A stretch of DNA of 8,975 nucleotides from an uncultured Bacteroidota bacterium (GTDB lineage: Bacteria; Bacteroidota; Bacteroidia; Chitinophagales; Chitinophagaceae), in NCBI GenBank assembly GCA_903944755.1, contig CAJATB010000219.1:1-8975 (forward strand), in the 5' to 3' direction. Positions 1 to 7,671 of this stretch are shown one piece after another. How positions within the stretch are numbered: the stretch's first letter is position 1; every line of letters begins with the position of its first letter. The position numbers and the translations under genes are program-made. The notes beneath the pieces were generated by a model. The model searched no databases. It worked only from the letters and a program-made list of their open reading frames with translations, and was not told where the DNA came from.

Positions 1-999
1 CCTTCTTAAATCAAAACCTGTTACGTTTCTTTGAGGGGTTCCATAAACACTTTGCGTTACCAATGCTTGCACTTCAATTAATAAGGGACGCATGCCTTCC
101 ATAGATGCAGCAATTGTACTACCACTTAGTGATTCATTTCTTTGTGCAATTAAAAAAGCAGAAGGGTTTGTAACTACCCGCATTCCTTCACCTGTCATTT
201 CATAAATTCCTAATTCGCTCGTGCTTCCAAATCTATTTTTCAGTGTGCGCAACATTCTATAAGCGTAATGTCGGTCACCTTCAAATTGAAGTACCGTATC
301 CACCATATGTTCTAAAATTTTTGGCCCAGCAATAGTGCCTTCTTTAGTGATGTGGCCAATTAAAAAAACAGGCGTGCCCGTTTCTTTTGCAAAACGTTGA
401 AATTCTGCAGCAGTTTGTTTTATCTGTGAAACGCTTCCTGCTGCTGCTTCAATTAAATTCGATTCTAAAGTTTGTATAGAGTCTACTATTACCACCGTTG
501 GTTTTAATTTTTTTATTGCCTTGAAAATTGCGCTTGTATGTGTCTCGGTAAGCAAATAGAAATTTTCATTTTGCAATTTCAACCTATCTGCACGCATCTT
601 AATTTGCTGAATACTTTCTTCACCACTTATATACAACACCACTTGGTCCTTCATCATTAAACCTTGTTGCAAAAACAAAGTACTTTTTCCGATGCCTGGT
701 TCTCCAGCAACTAGTATAATAGAGCCTAATACAATGCCACCTCCTAAAACTCTGTTTAATTCAACATCGGCACTGCTTATTCTTTTTTCAGACTGACTAT
801 TTACCTCATTTATTGAAATTACTTCGGTCCCTTTTTGTTGATTTGTGTAGCCTTCCCAAGGAGTTTCTTTTTTCTCTCCTTTTTCCACTATTTCTTCGGT
901 AAATGTGTTCCATTCGTTACAAGATGGACACTTACCGGCCCATTTAGCTGATTCGTAACCACAATTATTGCAAAAAAACGCCGATTTAGATTTGCTCAT
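1..999 (-). CDS. radA: DNA repair/recombination ATPase RadA, 5' part (3' end outside window)
   Basis: RadA is a RecA-like, hexameric ATPase that drives branch migration of recombination intermediates in the cytoplasm. The frame opens with ATG at 997-999 and stays open to base 1, giving 333 residues; the family is usually about 450-460, so the C-terminal Lon-protease-like domain is mostly missing because of the window edge, not a mutation. Visible in the translation: a four-cysteine zinc finger (C10, C13, C24, C27, in CNNCG and CPSC contexts), the Walker A motif GEPGIGKST at 99-107, a Walker B-like strand VVIVDS at 169-174, and the RadA-specific KNRFG motif at 254-258, which separates it from RecA. 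All key residues are intact. It is transcribed divergently from the SusC gene. Identification is secure from the combination of zinc finger, Walker A and KNRFG. Confidence 0.96.
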   Translation of the reverse strand, partial: MSKSKSAFFCNNCGYESAKWAGKCPSCNEWNTFTEEIVEKGEKKETPWEGYTNQQKGTEVISINEVNSQSEKRISSADVELNRVLGGGIVLGSIILVAGEPGIGKSTLFLQQGLMMKDQVVLYISGEESIQQIKMRADRLKLQNENFYLLTETHTSAIFKAIKKLKPTVVIVDSIQTLESNLIEAAAGSVSQIKQTAAEFQRFAKETGTPVFLIGHITKEGTIAGPKILEHMVDTVLQFEGDRHYAYRMLRTLKNRFGSTSELGIYEMTGEGMRVVTNPSAFLIAQRNESLSGSTIAASMEGMRPLLIEVQALVTQSVYGTPQRNVTGFDLRR

Positions 1000-1223
1000 G
1001 CAGTAAAGATAGTTTCATATCTTATTATATAAAGGGTATTTACCGAAGAAGGGGATATTTGAACTAAAAAAAATAAATATAAAAAAGATAGTATATGTAA
1101 AATATTGATAAAATTTAACCATCGCCTTAATTTCAGGCCATTTTTTTAACAAAACATTAATAGTATCAAAAAATATATTAAATTAGTGGTCAATCAATTT
1201 CGCTATTAGATAAATTAAATCCT
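1000..1223. promoter_or_regulatory. Divergent radA / susC control region
   Basis: This 224-nt gap between two divergent genes is strongly AT-rich with several A and T runs and holds no credible gene. It must contain the promoters of both. On the minus strand, TATCTTTA (1011-1004) resembles the Bacteroidota -7 element TAnnTTTG, with TTTA (1033-1030) 18 nt upstream as a weak -33 element. If used, radA transcription would start at or next to its ATG. On the plus strand I find no good TTTG / TAnnTTTG pair; TAAATTAG near 1179-1186 is the nearest partial match. No Shine-Dalgarno sequence precedes either start, as is usual in this phylum. No operator palindrome stands out. Confidence 0.45.
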
Positions 1224-4200
1224 ATGATGAAAAAATTATTTCTTTTGAGCTTTATTGCATCCTTTCTCATGATTGGTGTTGCAATGGCTCAAAACACTAC
1301 AGTAACAGGTAAAGTTACAGACGAATCTGGCACTCCTTTAGTAGGAGCAAGTGTACTTGTGAAAGGCACTAAAGTTGGTGTCACAACTGATGCGCAAGGA
1401 AGTTTTTCAATTTCCGTAAAAGCAAATCAAACCTTAGAATTTATAGCTGTAGGCTATGAGTCAAGACAGGTTTCAACGAATTCAAAAACCTTTAACATTA
1501 CTTTGAAAGCCGATATAAAGTCACTTTCTGAAGTAGTGGTTGTTGGTTATGGTACCTCTATTAAAAGAGAAATTACTTCTTCTTTAGTACGTATTAAGGG
1601 TTCAGAAGTACAAAATACGCCTGTTCCTAGTTTAGACCAAGCAATTCAAGGTAAAGCCGCTGGTGTGTTTGTAGAATCACAAAGTGGTAAAGTTGGAGAA
1701 GGTATTAAAGTAAGAATTAGAGGTAGTGGTTCAGTTAATAGTAGCAACCAACCTTTATATGTGGTTGATGGAATTCCATTGGCATCAGGTGCTATAGGAA
1801 GTTCTACTGCAGATATCAATTTTAATGATGTAGAATCTTTTGAAATTTTAAAAGATGCAGCTGCTTCAGCTATATATGGTAGTCGTGGTGCAAATGGTGT
1901 GGTGTTAATTACCACTAAGCGTGGTAAAGCGGGTAAAACTAAGTTTAACTTAAACGTGCAACAAGGTACAAATGCCCCTACTCGTAAAAGAGGTTTTTTA
2001 AATGCTAAAGAATATGTTGACTATTTCTTAATGGCAGCAGCAAATGATGCTAAATACCATTATTACAGAGCGGACAACTATTGGGGCTATAATAATGTAC
2101 AGGAAGCTGTTGACGAAGCGCAAGATTGGGTTAAAGGTCGTTTCAACCGTTATAGTGGTATTTCTTCTGCAAATACAAATGGCGGTGGTCAAGACTGGAA
2201 AACAGGTACTTTCAATAATAATTGGGAGGATCAAGCGTTCCAAGAAGCTAAAGTGAGCCAATACGAATTGAGTGCACAAGGCGGAAACGACAAAACTAAA
2301 TTTTATGTAGCGGGTAATATGAATCGTCAGGATGGTATATTGGTAAAAAATGGTTTTGAAAGAATGGGTGCTCGTGTAAACTTAGACAACCAAGTGAATG
2401 ATTGGATGAAATTAGGTGTGAATTTAAGTTTAACTAAAATTGTTAGAAACAATGTGCCAGAAGATAACGCATTTGAAACGCCAATGCAAATTACGGCCCT
2501 GGCACCAATTACTCCAATAAGAGATGCTAATGGAAAACTTTTTAATACACCAGTTGCTACTTATTACAATCCATTGATTGAAACAGAAGAAGCAAGTAAT
2601 AAAATTACTGCTTTCAGAAACCAAGGTCAAATTTTTGCTGATATGAAATTAGCAAAAGGGTTAACGGCACATGCTGAACTTTCATTAGATATGGTTACAC
2701 AAAACCAAGAAGTTTGGAAAGGGCCAAGAACATTGGCTGGAAACGGTACTGCAGATCAAAAAGGTTTAGCAACTAGCTACTGGTATAGAAATGCAAGATG
2801 GATGACAAACAATTATTTGTCTTATAATAAAGTATTTGCAGATAAGCATAAGATAGATGTGGTTGCTGGTATGTCTTATGAAAACTTAGAACAAAATTCA
2901 GCTTTTGTTGAGGGACAGGATTTCCCTGATGTTGCCTTAAAAACTTTAGCGAGTGTGGCAACTTACACAAATGGAGATGGTACTTTCAATGAAAATAACT
3001 TAATCTCTTATTTTGGAAGAGCCAACTACGCTTATAATGGAAAATACCTAGTGGGTTTAAGTGCACGTCGTGATGCTGATAGCCGTTTTGGTACTTCATT
3101 TAAGAATGGTAATTTTGGAGCGGTTTCATTAGGTTGGATTGCAACTGAAGAAAAGTTTTTACAAAACATTTCTTGGTTAAGTTTCTTAAAGCCTAAAGCT
3201 AGTTATGGTACCAGTGGTAACAATAGTGGTTTAGGTTTTTATGATGCGCGTACACAATATGGTTCTGCTACTTATGGAACATCTGGCGGTCTTGCAATTA
3301 GCAATTTCGGTAATGATGACCTTCGTTGGGAAAAAGTTACTATGTTAAACATAGGTGTAGATTTCGGCTTATTCAATAACAGAATCACTGGTGAATTCGA
3401 ATGGTATGATAAAGTTACTAGCGATATGTTGTTAAATGTACCAGTTCCTTCTATGTCAGGTACGACTTCAGTATATGGTAACGTTGGTGAAATGAGCAAC
3501 AAGGGTATTGAATTAACCTTAAATACAATTAATATTTCTAATAAGGACTGGAGATGGACAACTAGTTTCAACGCAGCTAAGAACAAAAATAAATTATTGA
3601 AATTAGATGGTGAACAAAAAGAAGTCTTGCCATCTTCTGCTCGTTATGCAAATGCCTTAATAGTTGGTCAACCAATTGGTGTGTTTTATGCGCCTATTTT
3701 CTTAGGAGCTGATCCTGCAAATGGTGATCCATTATATCGTAAAGCAGATGGTGGAACAACGAATACTTATTCCGAAGCTGGTAAATTTATTGTTGGTAAC
3801 CCAAATCCTGAGTGGATTGGAGGTATCACAAATAATGTTTCTTACAAAGGAGTTGAATTAAGTTTCATGTTCCAAGGTGTATTTGGAAATAAAGTACAAA
3901 ATGGAGCTGGTGGTTTCATGAGTGCAAGTGGTGAGTGGTTTGATAACCAAACAAGAGACCAATTAAATAGCTGGAAAAACCCAGGCGATGTTACCATGGT
4001 TCCTGAAGCAAGGTTAGCTTATAATGGCGATTGGGGCTTTATGGGCGGAACAAATATTAGTACTCGTTATATGGAAGATGCATCTTATGTACGTTTAAAG
4101 AATGTAAGTCTTCGTTATTCAGTGCCTCAAAAAGTGCTTACTAATTTAAAAATAAGCAGTGCTCAAATTTATTTGACTGGTGTGAATTTAGCTACTTTCA

Positions 4201-4328
4201 CAAAGTATACTGGATGGGATCCTGAGGTGAATACCGATTACCGTGCTGGTAACGTGAACCAAGGAAGTGATTTCTATGCAGCACCTCAAATTAAAAGCTG
4301 GGTATTTGGTATAACAATTGGATTCTAA
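1224..4328 (+). CDS. SusC/RagA-family TonB-dependent outer-membrane transporter
   Basis: SusC-type proteins are outer-membrane beta-barrels that import oligosaccharides, peptides or other nutrients using TonB energy, with a SusD lipoprotein as lid. The 1034 residues are normal for the family. Order: Sec signal peptide (about 1-22, ending VAMA before Q23); carboxypeptidase-D-regulatory-like beta-sandwich (about 25-95, with VTGKVTDESGTPLVGASV); TonB-box-like segment SEVVVVGYG (102-110); plug domain (about 115-235) with the family signature SNQPLYVVDGIP (174-185) and AIYGSRGANGVVLITTKRG (216-234); then the barrel, with the conserved late motif RYMEDASYVRLKNVSLRY (about 948-965), ending in a terminal aromatic F as expected for barrel assembly. 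There is no N-terminal STN signalling domain, which argues against control by a FecI/FecR-type sigma/anti-sigma pair. Two adjacent ATGs (1224, 1227) are both plausible starts. The substrate cannot be deduced. Confidence 0.97.
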   Translation: MMKKLFLLSFIASFLMIGVAMAQNTTVTGKVTDESGTPLVGASVLVKGTKVGVTTDAQGSFSISVKANQTLEFIAVGYESRQVSTNSKTFNITLKADIKSLSEVVVVGYGTSIKREITSSLVRIKGSEVQNTPVPSLDQAIQGKAAGVFVESQSGKVGEGIKVRIRGSGSVNSSNQPLYVVDGIPLASGAIGSSTADINFNDVESFEILKDAAASAIYGSRGANGVVLITTKRGKAGKTKFNLNVQQGTNAPTRKRGFLNAKEYVDYFLMAAANDAKYHYYRADNYWGYNNVQEAVDEAQDWVKGRFNRYSGISSANTNGGGQDWKTGTFNNNWEDQAFQEAKVSQYELSAQGGNDKTKFYVAGNMNRQDGILVKNGFERMGARVNLDNQVNDWMKLGVNLSLTKIVRNNVPEDNAFETPMQITALAPITPIRDANGKLFNTPVATYYNPLIETEEASNKITAFRNQGQIFADMKLAKGLTAHAELSLDMVTQNQEVWKGPRTLAGNGTADQKGLATSYWYRNARWMTNNYLSYNKVFADKHKIDVVAGMSYENLEQNSAFVEGQDFPDVALKTLASVATYTNGDGTFNENNLISYFGRANYAYNGKYLVGLSARRDADSRFGTSFKNGNFGAVSLGWIATEEKFLQNISWLSFLKPKASYGTSGNNSGLGFYDARTQYGSATYGTSGGLAISNFGNDDLRWEKVTMLNIGVDFGLFNNRITGEFEWYDKVTSDMLLNVPVPSMSGTTSVYGNVGEMSNKGIELTLNTINISNKDWRWTTSFNAAKNKNKLLKLDGEQKEVLPSSARYANALIVGQPIGVFYAPIFLGADPANGDPLYRKADGGTTNTYSEAGKFIVGNPNPEWIGGITNNVSYKGVELSFMFQGVFGNKVQNGAGGFMSASGEWFDNQTRDQLNSWKNPGDVTMVPEARLAYNGDWGFMGGTNISTRYMEDASYVRLKNVSLRYSVPQKVLTNLKISSAQIYLTGVNLATFTKYTGWDPEVNTDYRAGNVNQGSDFYAAPQIKSWVFGITIGF

Positions 4329-4349
4329 CTTACTTATTAAATTTTTTAT

Positions 4350-5714
4350 ATGAAAAAAATTATAAACATAAATCTTTTCTTATCGCTTGTCCTTTTGATT
4401 AGCGGTTGCGAAAAAAAACTTGAACTTTCAAATCCGCAATCCATAGATGCGTCTACGGCATTGTCAACGGATGATCGTGTTAAAAAAGCACTTATTGGTA
4501 ATTACGCTGCATTAGGTTCGTCAAGCTTATTTGGCGGCGATGTACTTTGGATGAGTGAATTATTAGCAAGTGATAACGAATTAAATTGGGTAGGTACTTT
4601 CCCTGATCCAAGACAAATTATTGGAAAAGCAATTTTCACTAATAATTCAAATGTATCAAGTACTTGGTCAGCTGCTTATGGTGTAATTTTTAACTCCAAC
4701 AACATTTTAGGTGCAATTGATGTTGTTAAAGCTGCTGACAAAAACAAAGTAAAAGGGGAAGCCTTACTTCAAAGAGCATTAGTGTACTTTGAATTGGTAA
4801 AGTTCTTTGGTGAAAAACCTTATGTTGCTGGTAGCCCAGACCAATTAAAAGGCGTGCCATTGATCACAGCTAGCGGTCCTGCTGCACCTCAGGATGTTTT
4901 TTATCAATTATCTCGTGCTTCAGTTGCTGCCGTTTATACTCAAGTATTAGCTGATGCTGTTGAAGCAGAAAGCTTATTGCCTAATACAAATGGCGTTTAC
5001 CTTAATAAGGCAGCCGCTTCTTTATTATTAGCGAGAGTGTATTTACAACAAGCCAACTATACTGCTGCAAGAGACGCTGCAAATAGATGTATTACAACTG
5101 CTACCGCAAATAGCTTTGGTTTAATGACTAACTATGAGGATGCGTTTAACCAAAGTGCAAACACGAAAGAAGATTTATTTGCGATGCAAGTAACTACGCA
5201 AGCTGGTTCTAATTCTTGTTTCATTTTCTTTAGCACTTCTACTTTTGGTGCTCGTGACGGTGATATTGAAGTAACTGATAAACATTATGACAAGTACACT
5301 TCAGGCGATGCAAGAAAGGATTTATTCTTTTATGAAGCTGATGCTTACCGTGCCGGAAAATGGAGAGACAACTATAAAAACGTAAAAGTAATGAGGTTAG
5401 CAGAAGCTTACCTAACACGTGCAGAATGTAATGCTAGACTTAGCACAAACGTTGGTGCAACTGTTTCTTCTGATTTAAACCAAACTCGCAGCCGCGCAGG
5501 ACTTTCTTTATTAGCCGCTCCAACGCTTCAAGATGTGCTTGATGAAAGAGAATTAGAATTAGCTTTTGAAGGTCAAGGTGCTTGGGATGCTAAGCGTTTA
5601 AAACTTTCAGTAGATGGGAAGGCTTATAACGATGATAAAATGACATTTCCTATTCCACTTCGTGAAATGAATGTAAATAAGAATTTAGAGCAAAACCCTG
5701 GGTACGCTAACTAA
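4350..5714 (+). CDS. SusD/RagB-family surface lipoprotein, partner of the preceding SusC
   Basis: SusD-like proteins sit on the cell surface over the SusC barrel and capture its substrate. The gene starts 21 nt after the SusC stop, so the two are surely co-transcribed. The N-terminus is a lipoprotein signal: hydrophobic stretch, lipobox ISGC with C20 as lipidated cysteine, then EKKLEL, a common SusD start. Helical TPR-like SusD features follow: WSAAYGVIFNSNNILGAID (106-124), KGEALLQRALVYFELVKFFG (135-154), YTSGDARKD (316-324), RLAEAYLTRAE (349-359), DERELELAFEG (398-408), and the closing family motifs FPIP (433-436) and QNPGY (448-452). At 454 residues it is at the short end of the family but complete. 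In the helix where most members have EGxRxxDLxR, this one reads EGQGAWDAKR. No enzyme or SusE/F-type lipoprotein follows; a terminator closes the operon. Confidence 0.96.
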   Translation: MKKIININLFLSLVLLISGCEKKLELSNPQSIDASTALSTDDRVKKALIGNYAALGSSSLFGGDVLWMSELLASDNELNWVGTFPDPRQIIGKAIFTNNSNVSSTWSAAYGVIFNSNNILGAIDVVKAADKNKVKGEALLQRALVYFELVKFFGEKPYVAGSPDQLKGVPLITASGPAAPQDVFYQLSRASVAAVYTQVLADAVEAESLLPNTNGVYLNKAAASLLLARVYLQQANYTAARDAANRCITTATANSFGLMTNYEDAFNQSANTKEDLFAMQVTTQAGSNSCFIFFSTSTFGARDGDIEVTDKHYDKYTSGDARKDLFFYEADAYRAGKWRDNYKNVKVMRLAEAYLTRAECNARLSTNVGATVSSDLNQTRSRAGLSLLAAPTLQDVLDERELELAFEGQGAWDAKRLKLSVDGKAYNDDKMTFPIPLREMNVNKNLEQNPGYAN

Positions 5715-5737
5715 GTATTCAAGGATAATATAGTGTT

Positions 5738-5777
5738 AAAAAAAAGGTCCCGACTATCATTAGTCGGGACCTTTTTT
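5738..5777. terminator. Strong bidirectional intrinsic terminator between susD and RNase G genes
   Basis: A perfect 11-bp inverted repeat (5746-5756 GGTCCCGACTA with 5761-5771 TAGTCGGGACC) encloses a 4-nt loop TCAT. It is flanked by eight A (5738-5745) and six T (5772-5777), so the stem can extend by six A:T pairs and a U-tract follows on either strand. It lies 23 nt after the SusD stop and 37 nt beyond the RNase G stop, and would end transcription from both convergent operons. Confidence 0.95.
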
Positions 5778-5785
5778 ATGGGAGT

Positions 5786-5806
5786 AAAGCTGCTAGTAGC
5801 TGCTTT
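5786..5806. repeat. Small imperfect hairpin in the RNase G 3' untranslated region
   Basis: AAAGC (5786-5790) pairs with GCTTT (5802-5806) and GCT (5792-5794) with AGC (5798-5800), with one T-T mismatch and a 3-nt loop. The same bases also contain a direct repeat AGCTGCT. It lies between the RNase G stop codon and the strong terminator, so it would be in the RNase G mRNA tail. It may act as a minor stabilising or auxiliary hairpin, or be chance; no T-tract follows on the minus strand. Confidence 0.3.
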
Positions 5807-5814
5807 AAAAGTAT

Positions 5815-7356
5815 TTATAGTTTTATTTCTTCTTGCGCATCATCTAAGAATTTGTATTCAACTAAATGACTCGTAGTGGATGCCTGTGACTGTAGTTTTA
5901 TTTTATACTTCTTTCTCCAACGCTTAATAATACTATTGAAAATACCCTTGGTTAAATGGGAATGAATAATTGGGTGTACTAAAATATGTAATTTTTTATG
6001 CCCATGTGTAGCTAAGTAAGCTAATTTTTTCTCCATTTCATCTTCCAGTAATAGGGTAGCTGTAATTTTTCCTGAACCGCCACAAGCTGGACAATCCTCG
6101 GAAGTATTAATATTTACTTCTGGCCTAATTCTTTGGCGGGTAGCTTGTAACAAACCAAATTTAGAAATTGGCAACACCGCATGCCTTGCTCTGTCGGTCT
6201 TCATATAATCTTCTAAAGCCTCTTGCACTTTCTTCTTATTTTCTGGCAATTTCATATCAATGAAATCAATGACAATAATACCGCCAATATCACGAAGCCT
6301 TAACTGCCTAGCTATTTCTTCTGCTGCTTCCAAATTTGTTTGTAGGGCATTTTCCTCCTGGTTGTTTCCTACACTTTTAAAGCCACTGTTGACGTCTACA
6401 ACGTGCAAGGCTTCAGTATGTTCGATAATCAAATAAGCGCCGCTATTCAGGTTTACAGTCTTGCCAAATGAGGATTTAACCTGTTTGGTAATAGCATATT
6501 GGTCGAAAATTGAATTTTCGCCCGTATGAAGGCTTATTATATTTGATTTACTTGGCGCTATACGTTGCAAATAACTAAGCGTGATATCATATATCTTCTT
6601 ATCGTTAACAACAATTTTGTTAAAATCGGCACTTAGTAGATCCCTTAAGATGCTTGTTGTTTTACTCTCCTCGCTCATTATCCTCATTGGAGGCGTAGCG
6701 CCTTTTAAGTTCGCTTCAATATTTTTCCAATTATCCACTAGGGTTAGTAGGTCCTCATGTAATTCAGCAGTTGTTTTGCCTTCTGCAGCGGTTCTTACAA
6801 TTACGCCAAAATTTTTGGGCCTAATTCCTTCAATAATTTTTTGAAGTCTTTTGCGTTCTTCTGAGGAGTGTAATTTTTTAGAAACAGCTACTATCTCATT
6901 AAAAGGAGTAAGTACCACAAAACGACCTGCTAATGAAATTTCGCATGTCAGCCTTGGTCCTTTTGCCGCAATAGGTTCCTTTAATATTTGAACAAGTATA
7001 TTCGGCTTTCCATTAAGTACTTCGCTAATTTTTCCTGTTTTAATAATCTCGGGAGCAGTTTGAAATTTTGCAAAATTAAAGTCGGGCTCGTTCATCGCCG
7101 ATTGCGTGAACTTTATAATTGACTTAGCATAAGGGCTTAAATCGGTATAGTGTAAAAAGGCATCTTTTTCAAAACCTACATCAACGAATGCTGCGTTTAG
7201 GCCGGGTATGATTTTTTTTACCTTACCCAAATACAAGTCTCCAACAGCAAACTTGGCGTCTACTTTTTCGTTGTGGATTTCCACTAATTTCTTATCCTCC
7301 AATAAGGCAATTTCTACCCCATCAGCGGAACTATTAATAATTAATTCTTTGTTCAC
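5815..7356 (-). CDS. rng: Ribonuclease G (RNase E/G family endoribonuclease)
   Basis: RNase E/G enzymes cut single-stranded, AU-rich RNA, acting in rRNA maturation and mRNA decay. With GTG at 7356 as residue 1 the protein is 513 residues: catalytic core only, no RNase E scaffold tail. Visible: an S1 RNA-binding domain from about 38 (VGDLYLGKVKKIIPGLNAAF, then VDVGF), the 5'-sensor/RNase H-like region, catalytic aspartates D321 (HVVDVNSG) and D364 (VIDFIDM) with the 43-residue spacing of the E. coli pair D303/D346, and the zinc-link CPAC (422-425) that joins subunits in the dimer/tetramer. I prefer the GTG because it gives (M)NKELIINSS, the usual Bacteroidota N-terminus. TTG at 7365 would add three residues; no in-frame ATG exists before the upstream stop at 7390-7392. 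It is probably transcribed on its own, since terminators lie on both sides. Confidence 0.95.
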   Translation of the reverse strand: MNKELIINSSADGVEIALLEDKKLVEIHNEKVDAKFAVGDLYLGKVKKIIPGLNAAFVDVGFEKDAFLHYTDLSPYAKSIIKFTQSAMNEPDFNFAKFQTAPEIIKTGKISEVLNGKPNILVQILKEPIAAKGPRLTCEISLAGRFVVLTPFNEIVAVSKKLHSSEERKRLQKIIEGIRPKNFGVIVRTAAEGKTTAELHEDLLTLVDNWKNIEANLKGATPPMRIMSEESKTTSILRDLLSADFNKIVVNDKKIYDITLSYLQRIAPSKSNIISLHTGENSIFDQYAITKQVKSSFGKTVNLNSGAYLIIEHTEALHVVDVNSGFKSVGNNQEENALQTNLEAAEEIARQLRLRDIGGIIVIDFIDMKLPENKKKVQEALEDYMKTDRARHAVLPISKFGLLQATRQRIRPEVNINTSEDCPACGGSGKITATLLLEDEMEKKLAYLATHGHKKLHILVHPIIHSHLTKGIFNSIIKRWRKKYKIKLQSQASTTSHLVEYKFLDDAQEEIKL

Positions 7357-7495
7357 TTTTAGCAACTTTTTTAAAAAACAGGTAGCCAGCTAGAGTAGCA
7401 ATAGCGCTGCTTTATAATGTTATGAATCAAGGCCACTTTACAAAGGAAGGTAAAAGGTAAAGTAAAGTTGCTAAGTAGAAGAGTGGCCTGAATGT
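7357..7495 (-). promoter_or_regulatory. RNase G promoter/leader region with foldable inverted repeats
   Basis: This gap lies between the upstream terminator and the RNase G start, so it must hold that gene's promoter and leader. An 8-bp inverted repeat AGGCCACT (7430-7437) / AGTGGCCT (7482-7489) encloses 44 nt. Inside it, ACTTTAC (7435-7441) can instead pair with GTAAAGT at 7457-7463 or 7462-7468. The outer and inner helices share bases 7435-7437, so they compete in part. RNase E/G enzymes in other bacteria can control their own mRNA through leader structure; whether that happens here is inference. I see no clear TTTG / TAnnTTTG promoter and no known riboswitch. Confidence 0.35.
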
Positions 7496-7537
7496 AAAAG
7501 AATACAAGCGCATTTAATTAATCAAACGCGCTTGTAT
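7496..7537 (-). terminator. Hairpin terminator after the HU-TPR-COX24 operon
   Basis: A perfect 10-bp inverted repeat, ATACAAGCGC (7502-7511) and GCGCTTGTAT (7528-7537), with a 16-nt AT-rich loop. Read on the minus strand, the hairpin begins 13 nt after the stop codon of the small COX24-like gene and is followed by TCTTTT (7501-7496). The loop is longer and the T-tract less pure than in a textbook terminator, so some read-through into RNase G is possible. Confidence 0.7.
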
Positions 7538-7550
7538 CAGGGATAGAGAA

Positions 7551-7646
7551 CTATTTGTTCTTTTTCTTATGACGATTCTTTCTTAAACGTTTTTTTCTTT
7601 TGTGCGTCGCAATTTTATGACGCTTTCTTTTTTTACCACAAGGCAT
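7551..7646 (-). CDS. COX24/AURKAIP1-domain small basic protein (mS38/bS22-like ribosomal protein), 31 aa
   Basis: An ATG-started, TAG-stopped frame of 31 residues consisting almost entirely of Lys, Arg and His: it begins MPCGKKRKRHK, continues IATHKRKKRLRKN and ends RHKKKNK. This matches the short Bacteroidota proteins that I recall being annotated as AURKAIP1/COX24 domain-containing. That domain is the C-terminal part of mitochondrial ribosomal protein mS38 and is related to mycobacterial bS22, which lies on the small subunit. A role in binding 16S rRNA is therefore likely but inferred. It starts 25 nt after the stop of the TPR gene and is followed by a hairpin terminator, so it is the last gene of the HU operon. 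It is below usual length cut-offs and easily missed. C3 replaces the Ser or Asn I recall at this position; a single Cys does not suggest zinc binding. Confidence 0.82.
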   Translation of the reverse strand: MPCGKKRKRHKIATHKRKKRLRKNRHKKKNK

Positions 7647-7671
7647 GTCCGATAATTTTTGTTATAAAATG

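Noticed and set aside
1646..1915. Minus-strand open frame of 89 codons inside the SusC gene
   Set aside because: It is antisense to the conserved SusC plug, with no family features; it is open because of the codon bias of the real gene. The minus-strand frames at 2028-2279, 2430-2630, 2773-2970 and 3272-3586 and the plus-strand frame at 2044-2256 are rejected for the same reason.
5786..5806. Second terminator for RNase G
   Set aside because: The hairpin is short and mismatched, and no T-tract follows it on the minus strand; the strong hairpin at 5746-5771 just beyond it is sufficient.
6581..6844. Plus-strand open frame of 87 codons inside the RNase G gene
   Set aside because: Antisense to conserved RNase G sequence, rich in Ser/Leu/Ile as expected of a mirror frame, with no start context or neighbour. 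The frame at 7208-7393 is rejected likewise.
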